A stretch of DNA of 10,563 nucleotides, from NCBI GenBank assembly GCA_020724945.1, contig DYFX01000036.1, positions 2,148 through 12,710 of the forward strand. The letters are read 5' to 3'. Source of the DNA: Candidatus Paceibacter sp. Its GTDB lineage: Bacteria > Patescibacteriota > Patescibacteriia > SG8-24 > DYFX01. Under the pieces are notes generated by a model. That model was not told where the DNA came from. It worked only from the letters and a program-made list of their open reading frames with translations, and did not search any database. The position numbers and the translations under genes were made by a program. Below, piece after piece: positions 1-7,426 of this stretch (the stretch's first letter is position 1; every line of letters begins with the position of its first letter).

Positions 1-1110
1 GGCCGTCACATACTGGAAGCCGCCGACCATCATCATCACCGCCGCCAGCAGCCCGGCGATGGAAAGGAGGAAGGTGTAGACGCCGCCGATGTACTGCGCC
101 AGCCAGGGGATGGTGACCTCTCCGTTCGTACGGATGGCGTCGGAAAATTCGAGGCCCGGAATCGGGATTTCCAGCGTCGGGGCGTCCAGCGCGGCGTCCG
201 AAAGGGATTGGGTGGTGATGCCGCCGGCCGCGCCGCCTGTCGAGGCGCCGCCCGCCGTTCCGGCCGCGCCGCCCGCCGCGACCGTCGAGGAGCGGAGGAT
301 GGCTTGCGGCAGGAATTTCTTGTCGAAGACGACGCGCATGTGTCCGACGCCGGTCCGCATGTACAGGCAGCGCACCGAGACTTCGGACGAGGAAAGGCTC
401 GAGGCGGATGACGCGCGTTGGCAGGGGAGGTCGATCTCCATCCGATTCATGATCGTCTGCTGGCCTCCGGAGCCGCCGATGAGCGTCAGCTTGCGCGCGC
501 CGCCCTGCTTGTACCAGGAGCGCACCTGGCCTTCGAGCGGCCCGTCGACCCAGTCGAGCGAGATGACATGCGTGACGCGCGCGTCCGACCAGAGCGCGCG
601 CGCCGTGTACATGCCGGCGCTGTGGCCCGCCAGCGTGACGGAGGTCGGAGGCGCGATCTTGCCTTTCTCGCTGATGGAGGTCATCAGGCTCCCGAGCGAC
701 GCCCATTTGATGGATTCGGATCCGACGCGTCCCTCGACGGCGACGAAGAGCGCGTTCACGCCGCTGGCGGCGAACTGCCCCACGATGTCGTGGTCGGACG
801 CGTCCCAGATGCAGTCCACATAGGGCCGCTTGTTGAGGCACTTGTCCGGCCCGTTCTTGCCCGTGTCGAGGCCGTGGATGTAGACGACCGTGACCGCGGT
901 ATCGGCCTTGTATCCCGGCGGCGTCCAAAGATGGACATTGCCCTTCGCGTTGTCGTGCTTGTAGCACCAGTGCATGCCGCCGCGTTCGGCGACGGGGGTC
1001 GTGGGGCAGCCGGCCGCTTCCGCGCCGCGCGGCATCCCGAACAAGGCCGCGACGGACGCCGCGGCGAAGAGGGCGAGGCTAGAGACCCGAAGCTTCCAGG
1101 AGCTGCTCAT
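1..1110 (-). CDS. Secreted alpha/beta hydrolase fused to a VirB2/TrbC pilin-like membrane domain (partial, 3' end outside window)
   Basis: I translated the minus strand by hand from the ATG at 1110-1108; 370 codons are open to the window edge. Residues 1-32 form a signal peptide (basic start, hydrophobic core, AEA-A cleavage-like site). Residues 33-270 look like an alpha/beta hydrolase: HG at 79-80 (oxyanion-type loop), nucleophile elbow GHSAG at 162-166 (Ser164), Asp186 after a hydrophobic strand, and His257 near the end. Six cysteines (35, 49, 91, 100, 230, 248) match those of the paralogue at 8418. A Gly/Ala/Thr linker (about 278-297) leads to a segment with IPIPGLEF and then a hydrophobic stretch (about 341-368, including MMMVGGFQYVTA), which resembles the VirB2/TrbC-like pilins common in Patescibacteria. 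The start overlaps the dsbA-like gene by 32 nt, and GAGGGAG at 1126-1120 can serve as ribosome site. Substrate is unknown; lipase, esterase or peptidase activity are all possible. Confidence 0.85.
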   Translation of the reverse strand, partial: MSSSWKLRVSSLALFAAASVAALFGMPRGAEAAGCPTTPVAERGGMHWCYKHDNAKGNVHLWTPPGYKADTAVTVVYIHGLDTGKNGPDKCLNKRPYVDCIWDASDHDIVGQFAASGVNALFVAVEGRVGSESIKWASLGSLMTSISEKGKIAPPTSVTLAGHSAGMYTARALWSDARVTHVISLDWVDGPLEGQVRSWYKQGGARKLTLIGGSGGQQTIMNRMEIDLPCQRASSASSLSSSEVSVRCLYMRTGVGHMRVVFDKKFLPQAILRSSTVAAGGAAGTAGGASTGGAAGGITTQSLSDAALDAPTLEIPIPGLEFSDAIRTNGEVTIPWLAQYIGGVYTFLLSIAGLLAAVMMMVGGFQYVTA

Positions 1111-1720
1111 AGCTCATGGCTCCCTCGTGGCGCACGCCGTTGATGAAGAGCGTCGGGATGCCGGTCACGCCGAGCGCGCGCGCTTCGAGGACCGTCCGCT
1201 CGACGAGCGGCCGCGCCGCGTCGGACGCGAGGCATTCTCCGAAGGCGACGCCGTCGAGGCGGAGTTCGTTGGCGAGGATGACCATCGACGCCTGGTCGAA
1301 GGTCGACGGCTCCGCGAAGAGCCGGTCGTGGAAATCCCAGAACCGGCCCTGGCGCTGGGCGCAGAGCGCCGCCTCGGCGGCCGTCTCCGCTCCGGGGTGC
1401 AGGGGACTCGGCGCCGACTTCCAGACGAAGCGGACGCGCGACGGATATTCGGAGAGCAGGCGGTCGACGGCGCCTTGCGTCGTCCGGCAATACGGGCAGG
1501 CATGGTCGCCGAACTCGACGATGGTCACCTCGGCGTCCGCCGGTCCCTTGGCCGGATCGACGAAGGTCACGAACGGCGCGTCGATGGGGGAGGGGGCGGA
1601 GGTTTCGGGGACGGACTCTTCGGAAGCCGCCGGCGGCGAAGTCGAGATCCAGAACGCCGCAAGGACGCCGAAACCGACGGCGGCCGAACCCAGGACGAAC
1701 AGGTTGCGCTTCCAATGCAT
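1079..1720 (-). CDS. DsbA-like thioredoxin-fold thiol:disulfide oxidoreductase, membrane-anchored
   Basis: 213 residues. An N-terminal signal anchor (about 6-27) is followed by a Ser/Pro/Glu spacer (about 28-47) and a thioredoxin fold of the DsbA / Thioredoxin_4 type. The redox motif is CPYC at 75-78 and the cis-proline loop is TGIPTLF with Pro189; extra cysteines are at 120 and 163. The family oxidises or isomerises disulfides in exported proteins, so the domain should face outside the membrane. The start codon lies one base after the TGA of the propeller gene (TGACATG on the minus strand) with no good Shine-Dalgarno sequence, which suggests translational coupling. Its 3' end overlaps the hydrolase gene by 32 nt. 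Both flanking products carry cysteines in their predicted exported parts, so they are the likely clients (inference). A reductase or isomerase role cannot be excluded. Confidence 0.93.
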   Translation of the reverse strand: MHWKRNLFVLGSAAVGFGVLAAFWISTSPPAASEESVPETSAPSPIDAPFVTFVDPAKGPADAEVTIVEFGDHACPYCRTTQGAVDRLLSEYPSRVRFVWKSAPSPLHPGAETAAEAALCAQRQGRFWDFHDRLFAEPSTFDQASMVILANELRLDGVAFGECLASDAARPLVERTVLEARALGVTGIPTLFINGVRHEGAMSYEQLLEASGL

Positions 1721-1721
1721 G

Positions 1722-2939
1722 TCAGAAGAGTTCGACTTTGGTGATGCTGCCCGCGGTGTCGGCGACGAACAGGGTCGAACCGTCGTCCGAGACGGAAAGG
1801 GATCGCACGGTCGCCCCGAAATCTTCAGGGCTGACAGTTCTCGTCGCGCCGGAGTTCAGGTCGATGCGCAGGAGGCGGTCCGGCGTGCCGTCGGCGATGT
1901 CGCGCTGGAGGCCGGCGCCGGAAGGCAGGCTCCGCGGCTCCGCGCAGTACATGACATCGGGGCCCGCGAAGGTGCATTTGTCGGCCCAGGTCCGCACATT
2001 CAGTTTCACGCGGCCGGCGCCGACTTCGTTGCCGTCGGCGCGCGCGACCCAGAGAGCCGGAAGGAAATCATCGGAACTGGCGGCCGCGCTGTAGACCAGC
2101 CGCTTGCCGTCGGGCGCCCATCGGGGGATGAATTCGAAACCTTCGACGCGCATCGCCTTCAGGTTCTCGCCGTTGGGTCCGATCGGCAGGAGGTCGCGCG
2201 AATCGAAGCCGACGGGCTCGGCCGTGGCCGAGAACGCCAGGATCGACGAGTCGGGCGAGACGCTGACGACGACCTTGTCGGCGTTGTCGCCGAGCGGCTC
2301 GATGAGCTTGGCGGTCGAGCCGTCGGAGGAGGCGAGGATGAGCCATCGGTTGGCGGTGTCGAGGCCGATGGACTTGGCGACGAAACTGTCGCCGTCGGAG
2401 CTGAAGGAGAAATCCTCCCAGTGCTTCGGGAGCGTGACCTGGGACTCCTGTTCGAAGTCGTAGACGATCTTGGACTGGTCGGGGAATTCGATGACGGCCT
2501 TGCCGCCGTCGTTCGACCAGGTCACGTCGGACACTTCCGGAAAGATCCGATCGGAGAGGCGGACGGAGTTGCCGTCGCCGTCGACGCGATAGAAACGGCC
2601 GTCCGATTGGTTGTAGTAATCGAGTCCGCCGCTCGTCGCGAAGGCGGACGCCGCGACGGCGTTCGGTTCTCCGACCACCTCGACCGGCGCGACCGGAGCC
2701 GTCGGGACGCCCGGCGTCGGCACGCCGGGGGAGACGGGAAGCCCGTCGGGACCGATGACGACTTCTCCGGGAATCTGGCCCTCGCCGGCCGTCGGGAGTC
2801 CGCCGGGAGGCACCGTCACCGGGGGCTCGGTCACCGGCGGCTCCGCGGGCGGTCCCGCGAAGAAGAAGCGATAGAGCATGAAAGCCATGCCGAAGGTCGC
2901 GCCGATGAACAGGAGGATGAGGGCGATTTTCTTGATCAT
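1722..2939 (-). CDS. Membrane-anchored extracytoplasmic beta-propeller protein
   Basis: 405 residues. Lys-Lys followed by a transmembrane anchor (about 4-27), a proline/glycine-rich spacer (about 29-88), then a repeat domain (about 95-405). The repeats look like TolB/WD40-type propeller blades, with recurring 'S-x-D-G/S' turns between strands: WSNDGGKAV (141-149), FSSDGDSF (179-186), VSPDSSILAF (227-236), WAPDGKRLVY (274-283), VSDDGSTLFV (383-392). Cys322 and Cys332 lie close together and could form a disulfide. Similar anchored propellers with a Cys-Cys pair occur beside type IV pilin/secretion-like genes in Patescibacteria (from memory of the family, not searched). No catalytic motif is visible, so a binding or scaffold role outside the membrane is likely. 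The gene starts 4 nt after the upstream stop and ends 1 nt before the dsbA-like gene. Confidence 0.88.
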   Translation of the reverse strand: MIKKIALILLFIGATFGMAFMLYRFFFAGPPAEPPVTEPPVTVPPGGLPTAGEGQIPGEVVIGPDGLPVSPGVPTPGVPTAPVAPVEVVGEPNAVAASAFATSGGLDYYNQSDGRFYRVDGDGNSVRLSDRIFPEVSDVTWSNDGGKAVIEFPDQSKIVYDFEQESQVTLPKHWEDFSFSSDGDSFVAKSIGLDTANRWLILASSDGSTAKLIEPLGDNADKVVVSVSPDSSILAFSATAEPVGFDSRDLLPIGPNGENLKAMRVEGFEFIPRWAPDGKRLVYSAAASSDDFLPALWVARADGNEVGAGRVKLNVRTWADKCTFAGPDVMYCAEPRSLPSGAGLQRDIADGTPDRLLRIDLNSGATRTVSPEDFGATVRSLSVSDDGSTLFVADTAGSITKVELF

Positions 2940-2943
2940 ACCT

Positions 2944-3807
2944 TCAGACGAAATTCGTGGCGGAGAGGAGCACGGCGAGCATGAAGGCCCAGAGGCCGAG
3001 GCAGGCGAGATCGAGCAGGAGGACCCAGAAGAGGACGAAGAGGATGCCGATGAGCTCGGCCAGCTTGAGCGGGACCAGCACGCCCTTGGGGATCTTGCTG
3101 ATGAGTTCGGGCGGGAACCACTCCTCGCCGATCTGCGGCAGCCACTTCCGCGCGAAGCGCGAGCTCCAGGCGATGAAGAAGATGATGCCGATCAGGTAGA
3201 TGGTGTGGCCGAAGGTCGGCCAGAGGGAGGTCCAGAGCGAGCGGACGCAGCCGCGTCCGACGGTGCGGCCCATCGCGGGGTTCGTGAAGTTCCCTTGCAG
3301 GGCTCCGACCGCCGCCGTCGCCGCGAGGCCGACCGGGGACTTCTTGGCGAGCGACATGACCTGCTTGGCGGAGACTCCGCCCTCCTTTCCTTGACCCGGA
3401 CCCTGGCGCTTTTGGCGCCGGAGCTGGCTTTCGAACCGCTGTTGCCGCAGGGCCGCCCCGGCGCCGCGATCGCGCGCGCCGGCCCCCATTTCCTCGCGCT
3501 CGGTCACTTGGCGCCCGCGTGAGATCGTGAGGTCGCCGACACGCGTCTCCGGCGTGTACTCGACCCGTTTGCGATCGATCTGCACGCCGGCCCGCTGCGT
3601 GATGCCTTGGCGACGCTCGATGTTCTGCGCCGCCGCCTCGTCGGATGCTCGCTCGGTGCGCATCCGCCGGGCGTCCTCGGCGGCGCCGTCGCTCATGCTC
3701 GGGCCGGTCTCCGCGGCGCCGGGCGGCGCTTCTCGGCGGGCGGCGCGAAGACGGCCCTCGTTGGCCGCCTCCTGTCGCGTCGGTCCTGCCGGTCGCGGTT
3801 CGGCCAT
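2944..3807 (-). CDS. Uncharacterised membrane protein with a long charged N-terminal tail
   Basis: 287 residues, family not recognised by name. Residues 1-150 are low-complexity and rich in Arg, Glu, Gln and Ala, probably disordered and cytoplasmic. A Gly/Ala-rich stretch (about 155-185) precedes one transmembrane helix (about 197-216), a loop with GEEWFPPEL (227-235), and a long hydrophobic region (about 249-285) that may be one or two helices. The shape recalls small membrane proteins found in Patescibacterial type IV secretion-like loci, which is inference only. No Shine-Dalgarno sequence precedes the ATG at 3807; a second in-frame ATG (Met38, at 3696) is an alternative start. I kept the upstream ATG because it leaves only 10 nt after the clpC stop and codon use is alike throughout. 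The 3' side couples to the propeller gene (4-nt gap). Confidence 0.8.
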   Translation of the reverse strand: MAEPRPAGPTRQEAANEGRLRAARREAPPGAAETGPSMSDGAAEDARRMRTERASDEAAAQNIERRQGITQRAGVQIDRKRVEYTPETRVGDLTISRGRQVTEREEMGAGARDRGAGAALRQQRFESQLRRQKRQGPGQGKEGGVSAKQVMSLAKKSPVGLAATAAVGALQGNFTNPAMGRTVGRGCVRSLWTSLWPTFGHTIYLIGIIFFIAWSSRFARKWLPQIGEEWFPPELISKIPKGVLVPLKLAELIGILFVLFWVLLLDLACLGLWAFMLAVLLSATNFV

Positions 3808-3817
3808 ACGAAAAGCG

Positions 3818-6352
3818 CTAAGGCTTCACGATAAGTGTATCATCTTTGACCGTCAGCCGCACGGTCTCGCCGGGGGCGTGGGCTCCGCCCAAAAGCCGCT
3901 CGGCGACGAGGTTTTCGACCATCTCCTGGATGGTCTTGCGGACGCCGCGGGCGCCCTGAAGCGGGATGAAGCTCTTCTCGGCGAGGAGCTTCTGGCCCTG
4001 GGCCGTGAGGGCGATCTTGATGCGGTGCTCGGCCTCCAGGCGCCTGTTGAGGTCGTTCATGTGCAGGCTCACGATCTTCTGGAGCGAGGCGAGGTCGAGC
4101 GGGCGGAAGAGGATGACCTTGTCGATGCGGTTGATGAACTCCGGCCGGAACTGGCGTTCGAGTTCCTGGAGCATCGAGCTCTTGGCGTCCTGGAACTTCT
4201 CGGCCATGGAGGCGTCCTTGCTGCCGGAGGTGCCGAAGCCGACCGTGGCGGTGCGGAGATGCTCCGAACCGACATTCGAGGTCATGATGATGATGGTGTT
4301 CTTGAAGTTGATCTTCCGGCCGGTGGCGTCGGACAGGTGGCCGTCCTCGAAGATCTGCAGGAAGAGGTTCAGGATGTCCGGGTGCGCCTTCTCGAGCTCG
4401 TCGAAGAGCACGACCGAATACGGACGGCGCTTCACGGCGTCGGCGAACTTGTTGGAATCGCGGTAGCCGACATAGCCGGCGGGGGAGCCGATGAGCTTCG
4501 AGATGTTGAAGCTCTCGGTGAACTCCGACATGTCGACGCGCACGAAGGCCTCCTTGTCGCGGAAGACCGTCTCGGCGATGGCCTTGGCGAGCTCCGTCTT
4601 GCCGACGCCCGACGGGCCCATGAACAGGAAGGAGGCGAGCGGGCGGTTGGGGCTGGCGAGTCCGAGGCGGGCGCGGCGGATGGATTCGGCGACCGCCTTC
4701 ACGGCTTCGTCCTGGCCGACCACGCGGGCCTTGAGCTTCGCCTCGAGGTCGACGAGCTGGCGCTTCTCCTCGAAGACGAGATCCTCGACGGGGACGCCGG
4801 TCGAGCGGGCGACCACCTTGGCGACATCGGCGGCCGTGACTTCCGTCTGCGGCTCGTCGGCGCGTCCGCGCTCGAGCGTCTCCATCTTCTTCTTGAGCGC
4901 CTTCTCATGCTCCTTGAGCGCGAGCGCTTCGGTGAAGTTCTCTCCGACGACGGCCTCGCGCTTCTTGGCGCGGACATCCTCGAGCTTGCCTTCGACCGCG
5001 CGCGCCTCGAGCGCCTCCGGATCCTGGCCCTCGTTCACGCGCAGCATCGCGGCGGCCTCGTCGACCAGGTCGATGGCCTTGTCCGGCAGGAAGCGGTCCT
5101 GCACGTAGCGCACCGACATCTGCACGGCGGCTTCGATGGCGGCGTCGCTGATGCGGATGCCGTGGAAGTTCTCGAACGATTCGCGCAAACCCTTCAGGAT
5201 GTGCACGGCCTGCTCCGGCGTCGGCTCGGCGACCTGCACGGACTGGAAGCGCCGCTCGAGCGCGCCGTCGGACTCGATGTGCTTCTTGTATTCGGCCAGC
5301 GTCGTCGCGCCGATGCAGCGGATCTCGCCGCGGGCGAGCGCGGGCTTCAGGATGTTGGCGGCGTCGATGGAACCGGAGGCGGCGCCGGCGCCCATGATCA
5401 TGTGGAGCTCGTCGATGAAGAGGATGATCTCGGGATGCGCCTTCACCTCGTCGATGATCTGCTTGAGGCGGCTCTCGAACTCGCCGCGGTAGATGGTGCC
5501 GGCGATGATGAGCCCGAGGTCGATCGAGATGATGCGCTTGCCTTCGAGCGCGGGCGGCACCTGCCCGGAGGCGAGCTTCTTGGCGAGGCCTTCGACGATG
5601 GCGGTCTTGCCGACGCCGGGTTCGCCCAGCAGGACGGGGTTGTTCTTGGTCTTGCGGCAGAGCACCTGGATCATCCGCTCGACCTCCTTCTCGCGGCCGA
5701 TGACATCCTCGAGCTTCTGCACGTACTTCTTGTCGGTCATGTCGACGCCGAAGAAGTCGAGCGCCGGGGTCTTGGCGGCCTTGGCGGCGGGGGACTTGGC
5801 CTTGCCCTTGGCGTCCTTCTTCGCGTCCTTGCCCTCGCCCTTCTTGGCGCCGAAGGTCTCCGTCATGTCGGGGAACTTCGAGGTGGACTTCAAGACGCCC
5901 GCGATCTGGTCCTTCACCGCCTTGAGCGGGATGCCGCGCGATTCGAAGTACGGCTCGAGCGCTTCGCTCGAGACCTGCAGGATGGCGGAGAGGAGATGCT
6001 CGGTGCCGACATACTTGTGCTCGTGCTGGCTGGCGGTGAGCACGGCCTTCTCGATGGTGCGCTTCGCCTCCGCCGAGAGCTTCGGCGAGGCGTCGCCGGC
6101 CGCGGCGTCGAGCGCGGGCGGCGCGAACGGCTTGCCTTCGGCGCGTTCCGCGACGAAGCGCTTGATGTCGTCCGACGAGAGGCCGAGCTTGGTGAGCACT
6201 TCGGAGGCGATCGAACCCTTCTGCGCCGCGAGGGCGTACATCAGGTGCGCGGGCTCGATGGCCGGCTGGCGCAGTTCCTGCGCGAGCGCGTAGGCGCGGA
6301 CGAGGGCGTTCTTGAGATGCGTGGAGAACTTGTCGAGGATTTCGGCGTTCAT
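3818..6352 (-). CDS. clpC: ATP-dependent Clp protease ATP-binding subunit ClpC (Hsp100 unfoldase)
   Basis: 844 residues, a usual length for ClpC. It has an N-terminal Clp_N double repeat (about 4-150), then a Lys/Ala-rich linker (about 168-196). The first AAA+ module has Walker A GEPGVGKT (243-250), Walker B with Asp314-Glu315, and an arginine-finger region at 367-368. A short ClpC-type middle domain with a UVR-like helix follows (about 450-495), not the long coiled coil of ClpB. The second AAA+ module has Walker A GPSGVGKT (579-586), Walker B Asp651-Glu652 and Arg742. The tripeptide VGF (704-706) lies where ClpC carries its ClpP-docking loop, so it should feed proteins to a ClpP peptidase rather than act only as a disaggregase. 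Cytoplasmic. No clear Shine-Dalgarno; a 27-bp HPERSEGS-type repeat ends 8 nt before the start. HtpX, a membrane protease, is encoded just upstream. Confidence 0.96.
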   Translation of the reverse strand: MNAEILDKFSTHLKNALVRAYALAQELRQPAIEPAHLMYALAAQKGSIASEVLTKLGLSSDDIKRFVAERAEGKPFAPPALDAAAGDASPKLSAEAKRTIEKAVLTASQHEHKYVGTEHLLSAILQVSSEALEPYFESRGIPLKAVKDQIAGVLKSTSKFPDMTETFGAKKGEGKDAKKDAKGKAKSPAAKAAKTPALDFFGVDMTDKKYVQKLEDVIGREKEVERMIQVLCRKTKNNPVLLGEPGVGKTAIVEGLAKKLASGQVPPALEGKRIISIDLGLIIAGTIYRGEFESRLKQIIDEVKAHPEIILFIDELHMIMGAGAASGSIDAANILKPALARGEIRCIGATTLAEYKKHIESDGALERRFQSVQVAEPTPEQAVHILKGLRESFENFHGIRISDAAIEAAVQMSVRYVQDRFLPDKAIDLVDEAAAMLRVNEGQDPEALEARAVEGKLEDVRAKKREAVVGENFTEALALKEHEKALKKKMETLERGRADEPQTEVTAADVAKVVARSTGVPVEDLVFEEKRQLVDLEAKLKARVVGQDEAVKAVAESIRRARLGLASPNRPLASFLFMGPSGVGKTELAKAIAETVFRDKEAFVRVDMSEFTESFNISKLIGSPAGYVGYRDSNKFADAVKRRPYSVVLFDELEKAHPDILNLFLQIFEDGHLSDATGRKINFKNTIIIMTSNVGSEHLRTATVGFGTSGSKDASMAEKFQDAKSSMLQELERQFRPEFINRIDKVILFRPLDLASLQKIVSLHMNDLNRRLEAEHRIKIALTAQGQKLLAEKSFIPLQGARGVRKTIQEMVENLVAERLLGGAHAPGETVRLTVKDDTLIVKP

Positions 6353-6360
6353 GGTTTTCT

Positions 6361-6387
6361 TGTCATCCCGAGCGAAGTCGAGGGATC
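6361..6387. repeat. Intergenic 'HPERSEGS'-type dispersed repeat, single copy here
   Basis: The 27-bp stretch starts TGTCATCCCGAGCGAAGTC and ends GAGGGATC. Conceptual translation gives the well-known false peptides VIPSEVEGS on this strand and HPERSEGS on the other. Such repeats are scattered through intergenic DNA of many bacteria. It is an imperfect inverted repeat (GATCCC/GGGAT arms). It fills most of the 42-nt gap between htpX and clpC, so it is transcribed with them and could form a weak hairpin just before the clpC start. No second copy was seen in this window. Confidence 0.75.
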
Positions 6388-6394
6388 CGTTGAG

Positions 6395-7276
6395 TTAGAC
6401 CGTCGTCCCCATCTGGCGGAGCGCCGCGATGCGCTTCTCGACCGGAGGATGCGTGGAGGTGAGTCCCGCCGCCCAGCCGCCCTTGCCGAACGGGTTCGAG
6501 ATGAACATGTGGGCGGTGGCGGAGTGGGCGTGCTTCATCGGGCCTTCGTAGGACGAGATCTTCTCGAGCGCGCGGGCCAGGCCTTCGGGATAGCGGGTGA
6601 GGAGCGCGCCCGAGGCGTCCGCCAGGTATTCGCGCCGCCGCGAGACCGCGAGCTTCACGAGGTTGGCGATGAGCGGCGCCAGGATGATGGCGACGATGCC
6701 GAGGATGAGCAGGATGCCGCCGCCCTCGCGCTTGCGGCCGCCGCCGCTCCAGCTGATGCGCAGGAAGAGGTCGGCCATGACCGCGACGACGCCGACCAGC
6801 ACGACGACGATGGTCATGACGCGGATGTCGTAGTTCTTGATGTGAGAGAGCTCGTGCGCGACGACGCCTTCGAGTTCGGTGCGGTCGAGGCGCTGGAGGA
6901 GGCCGGTCGTGAAGGCGATGGAGGAGGTTTCGGGGTTCCGGCCGGTGGCGAAGGCGTTCGGGGCCGGGTCGTCGATGATGTGGACCTTCGGCATCGGCTG
7001 GCCGCCCGCGATGCAGAGGTTCTCGACCAGCCGCCAAAGTTCGGGGGAGTCCTCTTTCTTGATCTCTCTCGCTCCGGACGCCCAGAGCGCCATCTTGTCG
7101 CCGGAGTAGTAGCCGACGAGCGCGGTCACGAGGGCGTAGGCGAGCGCGATGAAGGTGATGATGCCGCCGGAGTCGTAGGTGGCGTCGATCAGCCAGCCGA
7201 GACCGATGACCAGGACGAGGAAGACGGCGATGAGCAGGACGCTTTTGCGCTTGTTGGAAGTGATTTGGGAGTACAT
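6395..7276 (-). CDS. htpX: HtpX-family membrane zinc metalloprotease (M48)
   Basis: 293 residues, usual for HtpX. Two N-terminal transmembrane helices (about 13-33 and 38-57), a cytoplasmic section, the zinc site HELSH (141-145) with the catalytic Glu142, two more membrane helices (about 152-172 and 187-207), then the third zinc ligand in REYLAD (Glu216). A Gly/Arg-rich loop (177-187) joins the last two helices. The family degrades misfolded membrane proteins with its active site in the cytoplasm. The ATG at 7276 follows an AT-rich stretch without a Shine-Dalgarno sequence, so it may have a very short leader. LemA, the frequent partner of HtpX, is encoded 2.6 kb away on the same strand rather than next door. 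The 42-nt gap to clpC holds only the dispersed repeat, so the two proteostasis genes are probably co-transcribed. Confidence 0.96.
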   Translation of the reverse strand: MYSQITSNKRKSVLLIAVFLVLVIGLGWLIDATYDSGGIITFIALAYALVTALVGYYSGDKMALWASGAREIKKEDSPELWRLVENLCIAGGQPMPKVHIIDDPAPNAFATGRNPETSSIAFTTGLLQRLDRTELEGVVAHELSHIKNYDIRVMTIVVVLVGVVAVMADLFLRISWSGGGRKREGGGILLILGIVAIILAPLIANLVKLAVSRRREYLADASGALLTRYPEGLARALEKISSYEGPMKHAHSATAHMFISNPFGKGGWAAGLTSTHPPVEKRIAALRQMGTTV

Positions 7277-7426
7277 GAACGCGATACATCTATAATGCGT
7301 CGGATACGCTGAATTCTATCAATTTTTCGCCTCATGGACAATTGGATAACTTCGGGTTGACGCAGGCCTCGTTCTGCGCTAACTTCAGCGGTCCGTTCCT
7401 TCGAACTCCGCGTCCGAGGAGGTCCC
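7277..7426. promoter_or_regulatory. Divergent intergenic region between htpX and the plus-strand island
   Basis: 150 nt, clearly more AT-rich than its surroundings in its first half. It must hold the start signals of both divergent units. For the plus strand the best candidate is TTGACG (7357-7362), a 17-nt spacer and TAACTT (7380-7385), giving a leader of about 35 nt; the -10 matches only at its three most conserved positions. A perfect TATAAT also lies at 7291-7296 on the plus strand but has no good -35. For htpX, TATAGA on the minus strand (7294-7289) lies 12 nt before the ATG, which would give a near-leaderless transcript. The individual boxes are inference. Confidence 0.45.
7416..7422 (+). 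promoter_or_regulatory. Strong Shine-Dalgarno (GAGGAGG) deciding the ATG at 7427
   Basis: GAGGAGG lies 4 nt before the ATG at 7427. It fixes the start of the membrane-protein gene and argues against the other-frame start at 7342. The minus-strand genes here mostly lack such a site. Confidence 0.75.

Noticed and set aside
89..823. Plus-strand open frames across the left edge (also 418-1143)
   Set aside because: They are antisense to the hydrolase/pilin-like gene, whose minus-strand frame aligns along its length with the paralogue at 8418.
1116..2984. A 622-codon open frame on the plus strand
   Set aside because: Antisense to the dsbA-like and propeller genes, whose translations show clear domains; this one shows none.
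7291..7296. Perfect TATAAT on the plus strand as the main island promoter
   Set aside because: No acceptable -35 at 16-18 nt and 130 nt from the gene; it may simply reflect the AT-rich start region of htpX. Kept only as a note.
3527..7312. A 1261-codon open frame on the plus strand
   Set aside because: It is antisense to clpC, htpX and part of the 287-residue gene. Its translation is repetitive Leu/Arg/Asp/Gly without domains, which is what GC-rich antisense frames give.
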